From Saccoglossus kowalevskii (Eukaryota; Hemichordata; Enteropneusta; Harrimaniidae): DNA of 22,894 bases. The DNA is taken from assembly GCF_000003605.2 (NCBI RefSeq), contig NW_003137827.1, forward strand, positions 238,067 through 260,960. Reading direction: 5' to 3'. This document shows, in pieces, positions 1 to 9,934 of the stretch. Numbering within the stretch: position 1 is the stretch's first letter; the number at the start of each line of letters is the position of its first letter. The position numbers and the translations under genes were made by a program. The notes below the pieces were generated by a model. The model was not told where the DNA came from. It did not search any database and saw only the letters and a list, made by a program, of their open reading frames with translations.

Positions 1-1130
1 AACATGACACGGGGTTTCAACAAAGGCCAATAAAATTTGAGCACGATTTTGCGTGACTCGGCAATATTTTGTTTTTTGAACACGTTTGGTTTTAACAAAA
101 AACGCACCCGATTCTCTCGATGTCGAAGTATAAAAAAATGTACGTTCTTTCTTAGACCAAATTTGAACACGCACTCGGCTGGAAGGTTCTACGCGTTACC
201 GAAATAACGTTTACGACGCGTTTGCAAGACTGTTGATTATTTTCTTCTTTTAAAGCTACCAGTGCACGTGTATAAATATTTTTTTCTATTTTTTTTTACA
301 TTATTGAGGGAATAAAGGATGGCACATCGCACATTTCTGTGTGATAACAGTGCAAAGACGTTGACGTATGCAATATTGGGCGAGACATACATAGGTAATA
401 AACGATAATGACCAGACTTGAACGAATAGTGGCGGGTTTGTTCAGTTTTCTGGGTTCCGAGATGAACGCAACTGCTGTAATCTCTTCGCAAACACAAAGG
501 ATTAAACATTTTGCACGTGCCGAGATCCCATAAAATGGAGGTAATTTGACCCCGTGCGTTATGATATGACATCACGTAATCTAATTTAGATAGTAGTGAT
601 TTATAAAACGCAATATTGACCAGCGGTTTGCCCTTTGCTCCCAGCTATAATGAACGCACGAGGGCAGTTATGGCATAAACCCCAGACTACTAAAGAATAA
701 TAGCTTGATCCTAACTCAACTTCAAGCCGACTCTGATAACCCCGAACTACACCGCAGTTCATGTGTCGACGTCAGGTGTATACCGAGAAGGCAGTGATTT
801 ATAACCTGACAAAGTTCTTAAAGAAATCAAAGTCAATGTCACCAGCGTCGAAAACGATGAACGTGTGTGCTTGGGTTTGAATTACGTTTAAATTCTCACA
901 TACCTAGTCTAAGATTTTACCAACTGTTTTCGTGATAAGTTCCAACGTCGAGGTTGACCTTTCAAGTGATTGCGATATAAATGCCACGCCGGTGAGTTTA
1001 AGTACGCAAAAAAAAAAAAATGGCACGACAATACATATGCAAATGTTCACCCTTCGAGCCTCCTATCACGTGTTGTGCTACGAATATTTCTTTTCAAATT
1101 CTATTGATAACTCTTTTCATTGGCACAAGT
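1..1130. other. No gene recognised
   Basis: AT-rich sequence with short chance ORFs only. None shows a protein motif, and I found no tRNA, hairpin cluster or long repeat. There is a poly(A) run near 1009-1020. Confidence 0.5.
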
Positions 1131-1137
1131 TGAAACA

Positions 1138-1200
1138 TTGGCAAGGGCGGGATTCGAACCCCAGCCACCTAGATTCCAGGGCAGTGCGTTGTCTTTCGTA
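1138..1200 (-). repeat. tRNA-derived SINE fragment (3' half of a tRNA head)
   Basis: On the minus strand the sequence contains a perfect pol III B box, GGTTCGAATCC, inside a T-arm-like context, followed by an acceptor-like CCGCCCTTGCCA. Upstream on the same strand lies a sequence that resembles the anticodon-arm part of a tRNA head (GCACTGCCCTGGAATCTAGG). No A box (TRGYNNANNNG) or pairing 5' acceptor is visible, so this is not a whole tRNA gene. A truncated tRNA-derived SINE is the best reading. The family is not identified. Confidence 0.5.
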
Positions 1201-4200
1201 TAACAAAGATCGTGATACAAAAAATGCTTGTATTCAAGTTCTATTTGTAGGTTAACTCTCTCGTTAGCAAAAAATACGAGATAAAGATGTACTTTCAACC
1301 GCTCGCCTAAATGCCAAAAGCATGTTCATAGACGTGAATCACCATCAAAATAAATAATTCGTCGTGTGACTTACCTTAATTCCATATCAGTATCCATATC
1401 AGGGCACAGATTAGAACACTAGTGACTCCTATAATCAATGAAAAGCAGACTTCTCAAAAAGACTAAGAAAGACCCAATACAAGTTCCTTTATGAGCTCAA
1501 TTGCCCAGTTTCGTTTTATATCTAGCGTGATTCAAGTTATCTAAATTTGTATTGAGCAGTTTTTCGTTTACCGTGTGTGCCGCGCCGCAACCCATGGTCG
1601 CTTGTCCCTTCTTTGCTATCATTGTGACGTTGCGGTTGTTGAATGATGTCTTGTTAGCGCGTCACGCCATGATCCAGTTTCAACAACACGACCATGTTGA
1701 TTCAACGAAGTGAGCCAACGATTCATTCTCCGGTATAGTATGCTCAAAATTATTGCCGATTTTGTCTTTCAAAAATACAATATGAACGAACAAATATTTT
1801 CAATGTTGTTGTTCGATACTCCACACTGTACACAGCTATGAACCATACATGTTGCGTTTGTAGAACATTATTCGTCAGATGAAGAATCAAAACGCATGTG
1901 CAGTGATTATTACTGTACGTACCAAAATAACCAGTGTACATGCGTACTAGAGAATTGCATTGTTATGTTGAGCGAGAACTCAGATGTGTACGAGAAAGGC
2001 GTTTTTCAGACTCAGATAATCAGATAAATCAAAGCTCAATGAATCTGTCAATATATACAGACCGAAGCGAATTATACCATGATGACAACTTTGCGAGATC
2101 CTTGTCTTTACTGTAGAGAAGAGGAGTAATAAAATGAGGCACAGAATAGAAATCACCTTGGCGTGTTTCATAGTAGCCAAAAAAAAAAAAAAATCTCCCG
2201 ATTTGGAAATATTTTGATTTCCAGTGACCTTAATTTATCAATTTCCTGTCTTTTTTTGTTCCCGTTAGCGCACTAGTAAGAGTTATATATTTACCAAAAA
2301 ATTGCCAAATGTACTAATATGACGTGGTGAAAATATGAATGATGGTAGATTTAGTTACCCGCTCCATCGAGTGAAATAAAGTGAACACCTTCACATAGAT
2401 CAGAATTGATCACTTGAACATAATATAACAATATACATAAGTAAACACCCCCAAACCCGTTACATTTGACAACACATTACATGTTTTACATTACAAAACG
2501 TATTAAACTTTACCAAAGTTAAAATCAACATGTAGTGCTTCTCGACAAATCAGACGTGTATCGTCAATACAATCAAACGTTGAAAACATCACGCATTTCT
2601 TACAAACAAATTAACATCTCTGAAAAACGCCACCACAAAGCATCCTCCGGGGCCCAGGCTAGCCACATTTGTATCTGAGCTGTACACATTCCCGTCGAAG
2701 AGGGCGTCCTCGCATGCACCTAATGAACTTGAAAAATAGCGACGTAACAATACCAACCACTGAAATTGTTGTTACGATTTAATTAAGACGTTGAATTTTG
2801 AAAACAATAAACAACACTGACACAAGGGCAAAACACTACTCATTCACTTATACTAATTAGTCATTTTCATGTTGATACATCAAATGATACCTTTACTCTG
2901 ATTATGACCATCCTACTTTCAAATTTACTGACTAATTTGTCAACACAGCATCATATGCGAAAAATTGGGTATTGACATCTATAAATACATCACAACACCA
3001 TAACCGTTGCTTTACGTAGATTTTCTACAATTCCGAGATGCACTCCATTTCCGGCAACATATCAACGGACCTCAATGCGTAATTGATACACCTTCCAGTA
3101 CACAACAAACTTTTTCTTCTAAGAACATTTTACTGAAGCAGGTGTCGAAACGACATGTGACCTGAGTACAACACGGACAGAAATTGTTTTTTGAAAAACC
3201 TACAAAATATGTATAGGCGAAATCTACGCGTCTATTTTCCTTCATGTTGGATCTGAAAAATTGTTTTATCCGCCATTTGCATAAACTACAAACGAATGAT
3301 TCCACCGTAGCTCTGACTGAATAGCTACCTATAAAAATACAGGTGGTAAGAACTTAGTCTATGGTCAATTCAACATAATAACGAAATGTATATCTATTCT
3401 GACTTAGCCAATGGTGTGCATTATGTATAATGCCATCCCATTACGTAATCGTCTGTTGTCTGTGCATAAGAAGGTGTTTGTGATGAAAATATAGTTTCTC
3501 AATATCTGTGCACGTTACTGAAACGTATGACGGCCGGGTCAAATCTGTAGCATACTTAGATGGGTGGAAGTTCACAAGTTATTGTTAATTGTAATTACAT
3601 AATTCCATACATATATCATGTACACAAATCTACAGTGCACCGGATCACGTGGATGGCAGTGGTGATACACGGAATTAATGGGATCAACGAGGATAACTAG
3701 GGCAATGACCTATATGATTCAACTCCCGATTTTCCTTAATCTTGTCCCTATCTAAGAAGTAATATAACATATCGCAATAATGAGTTCATACGTTAGACCA
3801 TTCAGCAAAACAACACGTCCGTCAATATCAATTCATTAATAGGACGGACATATCTTAACTACCGGTACTGAAAGCCAGTGGGCATTTAATAGTACCAATA
3901 TTTGTGTATTTCATAAAAGTGGTACTGGCCATAATATGCAGCTTAGTTTGTTTTTATGGAAAAAATACTTTTTTTTAATCGTTGTCGTGTTGGTGTTGGT
4001 TATTTGTGTCTGTGGCGTGGTAGGTGAGCAGACAATCATAACATACTTTATGTCGTTTTAGTTGTTTATTGGATAATAAAAATATAGAAAAATATAGATG
4101 AATCAGGTGTTAGATTGCACCACGTTTTGCTCAATTTGGTCATAGTAGTTTTGTAATTTTTCCACATTAATAGTTTATGTTCATAAATGTTTATCCTTGT

Positions 4201-4828
4201 GTTAAAATAATTACGAATTATGATTTACGATCGCGTAAATTGTTATTACGAAATATAAGTGGCGATGTACTTTGCTGAGGGAACTGATTATTTGATATTT
4301 TATTTTGAAACGTTTCAGGTCTGTAGTAGAATAATTATGCACAGAAATTAACAATTTAAACATTATTTCAACTATTAAATTCACAATTCATATTGATAAT
4401 TGTGACCCCTCTGTATAATGGATAATCCACTTATTTGACATAGACACTTTCTTTGACAAATACAGTTTAGTGCCAAGTGGCATGTAGGGCCACTCATGTC
4501 TGTTTTCTAGACACCTCCCCAGATGGAGTTCAAATTCATGCCTTTCTAAAAAAAAATACCGTGTATGACTAGACTTGTTGTTGTCAACACACAGTCGCTG
4601 GCGCCCGGAGTAACTATTCAACAAAAACGTCAGCACATAACAAAAATATGCATATTGATATGAAAGAATGGTCAAACTTAGCAGCTTATACGAAACATTC
4701 TTGGAGCGTATCCAGATCGGTGTAAAACTACAATATACAGACATAGGGGGACATTTCGAATAAAAACAACAACTTACATGAAACATTGTTCACTTTGAAT
4801 TATTTGTTTTACTCAAATTCAGAAGCAA
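1201..4828. other. Long stretch without a recognisable gene
   Basis: About 3.6 kb of AT-rich sequence. Short ORFs (for example a cysteine-containing 77-residue one on the minus strand at 3072-3305) show no family signature or splice context that I recognise. The right end borders the inferred poly(A) site of the deiodinase-like gene. Confidence 0.45.
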
Positions 4829-4834
4829 ATACAT

Positions 4835-4840
4835 TTTATT
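4835..4840 (-). terminator. Candidate poly(A) signal AATAAA
   Basis: AATAAA on the minus strand, about 95 bases beyond the distal SECIS and 925 bases beyond the stop codon. It is the first canonical AATAAA after the stop codon, apart from one overlapping the stop itself. The matching place in the proximal repeat copy (5048-5055) reads AAAAATAG and has no signal, so a transcript ending here would hold both SECIS elements. Confidence 0.5.
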
Positions 4841-4919
4841 GTTAATCACATCTTAGTCGTAGACCTATACACGTCCACAATAGTTGAACATTATATTTGT
4901 AAACATAAATGTCTTTCAA

Positions 4920-4992
4920 ATTAATAGATTCGTTATCGGATTACAAGAAGTCAATATTTTTTCTTAATAATCGTCATTATTCCATTATCAAT
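4920..4992 (-). promoter_or_regulatory. SECIS element, distal copy
   Basis: Read on the minus strand: helix I ATTGATA/TATTAAT (4992-4986 with 4926-4920), an internal loop, then ATGAC (4977-4973) opposite CGAT (4938-4935). These form the non-Watson-Crick quartet with tandem G.A pairs. Helix II is GATTATTAAGAA/TTCTTGTAATC, 11 pairs including one T.G wobble plus a bulged T. The apical loop is AAAATATTGAC, with the expected adenines at its 5' side. This matches the eukaryotic SECIS pattern (quartet, about 12 nt, AA in the loop). It lies about 790 nt past the stop codon of a gene with an in-frame TGA. SECIS elements bind SBP2 to direct Sec insertion at UGA. Confidence 0.8.
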
Positions 4993-5169
4993 GAATATAC
5001 TGCATAGACGTGTGTAGGTGTAGAATTAATCATGAAATACACTCTATTTTTGTTAATTACATCTAATTTCATCAATTCAATGTGTACCACTAATTCATAT
5101 ATCAAAGTCCAGGACCTATACACGTCCACAGTAGTTTGACATATCTTTCAGAGACATGTCCCTCAAAGT

Positions 5170-5239
5170 ATTAGATTCGTTATCGGATTACAAGAAGTCA
5201 ATGCTTTTTCTTAATAATCGTCATTATTCCAAGATCAAT
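5170..5239 (-). promoter_or_regulatory. SECIS element, proximal copy
   Basis: Same architecture as the distal copy. Helix I is ATTGAT with ATCTAAT (5239-5234 with 5176-5170, one bulged base). The quartet is ATGAC (5224-5220) with CGAT (5185-5182), and helix II is identical to the distal copy. The apical loop is AAAGCATTGAC. The 43-nt core differs from the distal copy at two positions only, both in the loop. It lies about 540 nt downstream of the stop codon. The short, flexible helix I is the weakest part of the fold. Confidence 0.85.
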
Positions 5240-5275
5240 GACTATACTGCATAGACGTATGTAGGTACAAATTCC

Positions 5276-5762
5276 TTGCATATATGGTTGTACACACTAG
5301 TGTTAAAACTGTCTTTATAGTGATTGTCTTGCTGATGTACATAAAAATTCAAATATTACATTTTTTCACTGGTGCTCGGCATTTTGATAAAGTAATGATA
5401 TACACCAACAACTACTGATTGGTTATATTAAATCAAAGTTGCATTTTGCTTAAGTTGTCTTTTGCTGTAAAAAAAATGTCATGCGTACAATTTTATCTTA
5501 ATCTCATCTTGGACCAACTTAAATCATGGAATTACACAGATTCGGAATGATACAATGCATGCACACGATGACAAATATGTGAGTACTCTGAATAATTGTT
5601 TTAAGAAACAAAAAATGAAACGTTTTCAACACAATTTTACCAAAAGCGGGCAGATCAATGATAACCAGTTTAGTGACAATATGAATTCAAAATGGCACCA
5701 GCGAACTTACTAGACCTACAAAAACGGTGTCTTACTATGTATAGATTTACACCAGATTAATT
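5276..5762 (-). other. 3'UTR between stop codon and first SECIS copy
   Basis: Inferred untranslated region of the deiodinase-like gene, since the SECIS elements must share its mRNA. It is AT-rich and has no other gene or splice signal that I can defend. The AATAAA overlapping the stop codon (5767-5762) is probably not used, as cleavage there would exclude both SECIS elements. Confidence 0.55.
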
Positions 5763-8700
5763 TTATTCGTTCTGTGCTTCCATCCACTCACGAAGATCAG
5801 TTGTCAGGAGTTTATCAGGTGTTTTCATCTGTTGAACAATGTTGCGACCAGTGAAGGCAAGCTGACCATCTTTAATTGCCAGAGATCTATCTGGCCAACA
5901 CCAGAACGTCTCGTCAAATTTGTTGTCCATGTCGTCAACAACAACACGAACTTTGCTTGTATCGTAGGGGTCAGAGGTCACTGTATCAGGAATGATGTAC
6001 AGCAAATCTCTACAGAATAAATAAACATTTTTGAATTAACACACATATTGTATTATGACGTATGTCACTTTTAGTCATCATATTGGAAATATGCAAACAC
6101 TGTTCCCCTTAAATTTTCAGCCAATCGCAACCTGACGTTTGTACTGAAATATTTGAATGTATAATGTATTATCTATTTAAACCTATAGTAGAACATTTTA
6201 ATCAAATTATAAATAACCATTTTTTTTTGAAAACCCATTTCTCCTTTTTCATTTTCCCATAATATGTGTTGGGCCAGTCAATGTCCCGTTTAGTAAGAAC
6301 ACATGTTCATCACAGGAATTTTCACTAATACTTCGGTGGTGAAGTGAAGACGGTGGGGTTGTGTATGCGTGAACTTGTGGTCGCGTGAGCCATTATCCAG
6401 CCATTGTTCAGAACACTTCATCATTTGTGTGATACCACGTGTTGCACCGTCCTTACGGTGAGGGAATGCAACGAGTGGTCGCGATGGTACATGTATTGTA
6501 TAAATGAGGTGTGCATTGTACATCTAGGTCGACATTCCATCTTTGATCATCGGAGCAAAATCTCAAAAGTCTGGCTTGTAACATGATGTAAACATTGGTA
6601 AAACAATACAGATGCTGTTAGCAGCAATGATGTACTCGATAAGTCCTTACCTGGCCCTGTCTATTCTTTCCTCAATCGTGATTGGTTGTTTAGCGTCACT
6701 GAACGTAGTGCCCATCTTCCAGCCCTCAGTTGAGTGTGCTTCCAAGATATAAACCAAAATGATATCCGCCTTATCTTTATAGTCCATGTAGAGGGCGTGT
6801 AGTGCACCACCGTGTACAATGCCCTGGTACAAACAGAAATAAGTAGAAAGTTGATCAACTGCCATCCAATATGGCCTCGTTTATGTTCCCTGCAGTGAAG
6901 TATTGTGATGAAGTCGATGGGCATATAATTATAATATTATCACGTGATCGAAAACATGTCCAGTATTAGCTGCAAATGCCTTCTAATTGATATCCCCCTG
7001 GTTATTAATACTTTGAAGTTATTCGCAGCAAACTACAAAAAATACCTCGCTTTATTTTACGCACAATTTCCAAATAACAAGAGGTCATTCGGCCGCTTCA
7101 GTAATACCACACGTGATAGAGGGACTGTGGTAAAACCTTCAAAATCGTTTTAAGAACTGATAGATAACTCAGTTTTAGACGTATAATAATGCATGTAAAA
7201 TGAAATGTTCACCCTAACAATGGTTGACATGATATAGTTTCAGCGAACCGAAGACCTCATTTGTCAACCGAAGCGAAGTCGTGGATAATATTAGTCTACG
7301 ACGTCACTCGAACAAGTGATATCAGGTGATAAACTTTGTATCACAAGACCAAATCTAAGTGTCAAATCGATAGAGAAATTGTTATTTTACGGAACTACGC
7401 TTACGAATCATGACGTCACGTCTAAGACCGTTGGTAGCCGACGCTTTCCCGAGTGTTATCAAGAATTTTTTACGCTACTGCCGCGTGATTTGATTTCCCA
7501 AACTGTTTGAGCACACTCAGACTGATGACGTTTGTCGTGCATATCGCCACATAAAAATTAAATATCAGGTCACTACTGTGAATGATATGCATCATGGCCA
7601 AGTAATTATACATAATCCCCGCCATCCCGAATCTGTGTGACGTCATCGTTGTATCTCCACATTGTGACGTCCCACCTCGGTGATGGCGAATCTGCATGTA
7701 TATTAAAGAACTATGTTTACCTATTAAGCACGAATCAGATTTGTACATTGCGATATGTGTCAATGTCTACCTCCATCCGGCTTTTACGGAAATAACTTTT
7801 CAAGGAGGCACGATGCGAGGCAATATTTTTAAAAACAAGCAAACTTGCCTTTACTATGTGACTATATTATTTGAGAGAAAATGTTGTTGCTTGTTCTTTC
7901 AGTCGAGCTTGTCTCATTAACTTGTCGGAGAAAGCGCAAGAGAGAAAAAAAGAAAAAAAAGGGAAACAGTCTGGAGCGTCGGAGCCACAACTGGGCGGAT
8001 TTGTGAAAGTAGTTGAACCGCCTGAATTTATAGTAGTTCATTGAGGGAAACAAATATTCAAGGAAAGACCTAATAAAAGTAAATCACTGCTCTAAAACTT
8101 GTTTTACTCATAGTTCTGTGCTCATATATTGCATTTGTTATCCTCTGGGAGATTGCCTTCTACGACTGAGTGTCACAATGTTTGTCGGTGTCATAACATA
8201 CATGTAATTATTATCTCCAACAACGGTCGACAGATATAAAGTGTTGTGACCCCAGCGCTCATCACACGTGTTCACGCTTCCTTTGATAGCCGCCGACACA
8301 CTGCTGATAGTCACGTGATGCAATAAACTACACACATACTAATAGTAAAGAACATGGCCCAGATAACTCTCTTACCGATAGCGGGGGTCAGCTCAATGAT
8401 GAGGCAATAATTAAAAGTGGTCGATCTTTGTTGATAATTAAATCAACCACGGGGATACGTTTTCCCGTTTCCATGGAAACTAACTCCACATCTTCCGGTA
8501 CTTTATCTCCGAGTGCGACCCTGGGTTTGCGATTTGGTAGCATTCTTTCCGGCACTTCGAGTATACCCTTGAGCTTGCCAACAACCTGTGAATAAATATA
8601 AATCGTCAATAGTAAAATCTAAAATTCATTGAAGATACAATGTAACTGCAAGTATTACTGTTTGATACTGTATAATGACAGAAACCTTTGACTAGGATTT

Positions 8701-9318
8701 ATCACTGAAACTGAAAATGCTGTGTGTGTTTTTTTTTTGCAGCGCCTACCTGGGTATTCGTACGATAAAACCATAACATTCTCTAATGCGCATGTGCACT
8801 GGTACATCCAATAACAATGCGCTGGAGTATAAGTTTTGATTTGTCGTCCAACAAATAATGTTATGTCTTATCTTCAAACGCAACATTACAGTTGATGATA
8901 AATCATAATCCAATTTCGTCTACAGGATGACGTAACCAACAACAATTGTCCATCTTACATCTGTTGAGTCACTAATTACATCTGCACCCTCTATTTCCAA
9001 ATAAATAAATAAAACAATACGACCCACCGCGCGATTCCCAATACATACCTCAGGGTCATCTGCGAAATTGATGACTGCGACACTTTCTATCATCGCATCG
9101 TCTGGAATTTGACTCGTCTCGACCCCGGCATCCTTCAGTGCCTGTTTCGTAAAATGAACATGAATATCTGACATTGCCCTGACAACATCGGGTTTGGTAG
9201 GGTCAGCCTTCTCATTGAACATCTTCTGATACGCGTCTGATTTGCTGAGTTCCTTGTATCTATCGATGGCCTTTATAATCAATGATTTGTTTTTGGTGAA
9301 GTGATCTGCTTCAGCCAT
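5763..9318 (-). CDS. Iodothyronine deiodinase-like selenoprotein, 4 coding exons
   Basis: Spliced CDS: 9318-9049, 8585-8376, 6823-6651, 6009-5763 (270+210+173+247 nt; 299 residues). Donors are GAG|GTATGT, TCG|GTAAGA and CAG|GTAAGG; acceptors are TTCACAG, GTACCAG and TCTGTAG; intron phases are 0, 0 and 2. The start is the first ATG after an in-frame stop 78 nt upstream, in good context (G at -3 and +4). The thioredoxin-fold core shows RPLLIIASSLSUPPLS around Sec156, comparable to the vertebrate PLVLNFGSCTUPPF region. The family signature YILEAHSTEGW lies in exon 3 with its Glu and His, then VVVDDMDNKF and the C-terminal LREWME. The family performs reductive deiodination of thyroid hormones, but the substrate here is unknown. 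Residues 1-90 are hydrophilic, with no signal peptide or membrane segment, unlike vertebrate DIO1-3, and I do not recognise this domain. The protein is probably soluble. The 3'UTR holds two SECIS elements. Confidence 0.88.
7301..7670. promoter_or_regulatory. Cluster of CRE-like sites in intron 2
   Basis: Perfect TGACGTCA at 7411-7418 and 7638-7645, with partial sites ACGTCA at 7301, TGACG at 7526 and TGACGT at 7665. All lie inside the 1.55-kb intron 2 of the deiodinase-like gene. An intronic enhancer is possible but inferred. Confidence 0.3.
8388..8390 (-). other. Selenocysteine codon (TGA, residue 156)
   Basis: Reading runs GCC TCA TCA TTG AGC TGA CCC CCG CTA TCG, then the donor GTAAGAG. 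The TGA falls exactly where deiodinases have catalytic Sec (U-P-P motif). The frame stays open to the donor, and the next exon continues in phase with the rest of the fold. No GT donor precedes the TGA that could remove it. The downstream base is C, a context that favours recoding. Two SECIS elements downstream supply the required signal. Confidence 0.88.
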
Positions 9319-9325
9319 GACGTCA
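9318..9325. promoter_or_regulatory. CRE palindrome TGACGTCA overlapping the start codon
   Basis: A perfect CREB/ATF palindrome whose last bases include the A of the ATG. Two more perfect copies lie in intron 2 (7411, 7638). Binding is inferred from the motif only. Confidence 0.4.
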
Positions 9326-9366
9326 GATACTGTGGGTGTGCTGATGATATCAGAAAAGATAGAGTG

Positions 9367-9372
9367 TATATA
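9367..9372 (-). promoter_or_regulatory. Possible TATA box of the deiodinase-like gene
   Basis: TATATA on the minus strand, about 50 bases before the ATG, giving an implied 5'UTR of only about 20 nt. AT-rich sequence makes a chance match likely. Confidence 0.25.
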
Positions 9373-9468
9373 GATTAAAACCTGGACACGGTATTATTTA
9401 AAGCGTTATAACAAGCTTCAAGGCATTAGAAAATCGCCTACAGTAACGAAGCGTGAGTCGGCGTTTAA

Positions 9469-9764
9469 AGGGCGATAGTCGTCGTGCCACGCATGCGCGA
9501 GATTTGAGTCTCATAAAAACAAAGACGGCGACTTTGACTGTTGCGCAGATCAACGAGTACAAACTGGGACGTTACCAAGCTTTAATTAGACATTTTTCAG
9601 GTGATTGGAAGGTATCGTAAGAATCAACGGCGGTAATTAATGCAAGTCGCACTCAGGTCAAATCTCATTCATGTGATTAGAAGAGCGCATGGTTTGCGGG
9701 AAAATCAATGATGTTCATCAACAACACAAATGTCGCACATGCGCAGCGCGACGACCACCGTCCT
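9469..9764. mobile_element. TTAA-type MITE, copy A
   Basis: About 296 bp with imperfect terminal inverted repeats of about 33 bp: AGGGCGATAGTCGTCGTGCC... on the left, and AGGACGGTGGTCGTCGCGCT... as the reverse complement on the right. The left end abuts TTAA (9465-9468); the right flank reads TGTA, a decayed target site. There is no coding capacity. It shares its ends with the elements at 11839 and 13394, and about 170 bp of body with the copy at 16231 in the opposite orientation. It starts about 150 bp upstream of the deiodinase-like start codon. Confidence 0.75.
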
Positions 9765-9934
9765 TGTACAAGAGCAGAGTATAAAGTGGGTGGGGGAGGG
9801 GGGTGATTCCAACCATAACTCATAACCTCAATCACAACCACCGCCACTACAATATCGGTTCTGGAATCCACTTTTGGCTCCCGAGGTTGAGGGGGTGATA
9901 TAAAGTTCATTTCTAGCATTCGTTAGGTTATCAA

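Larger units (their letters stand above)
4829..5275 (-). repeat. Tandem duplication carrying the SECIS element
   Basis: Two direct copies lie next to each other, about 4829-5034 and 5035-5275. Shared landmarks include GACCTATACACGTCCACA at 4862 and 5113, and the block starting AGATTCGTTATCGG at 4926 and 5173. The offset falls from 251 to 247 bases between these, from small indels. Copy 2 also has roughly 40 extra bases near 5065-5110. Outside the SECIS block the copies have diverged clearly, so the duplication is not recent. Both lie in the inferred 3'UTR of the minus-strand deiodinase-like gene. Confidence 0.85.

Noticed and set aside
1138..1210. A functional tRNA gene
   Set aside because: B box present, but no A box, no D arm and no matching 5' acceptor strand.
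3072..3305. 77-residue cysteine-containing ORF
   Set aside because: Cysteine spacing matches no domain I know, and no splice or promoter signals support it.
4388..4786. 132-residue minus-strand ORF
   Set aside because: No family motif; it lies beyond the inferred poly(A) site and looks like chance in AT-rich DNA.
5762..5767. AATAAA overlapping the stop codon as the poly(A) signal
   Set aside because: Cleavage there would leave out both SECIS elements and give almost no 3'UTR.
8388..8609. Reading the deiodinase exon as ending at the TGA
   Set aside because: The frame continues past the TGA to a donor, the next exon joins in phase, and two SECIS elements lie downstream.
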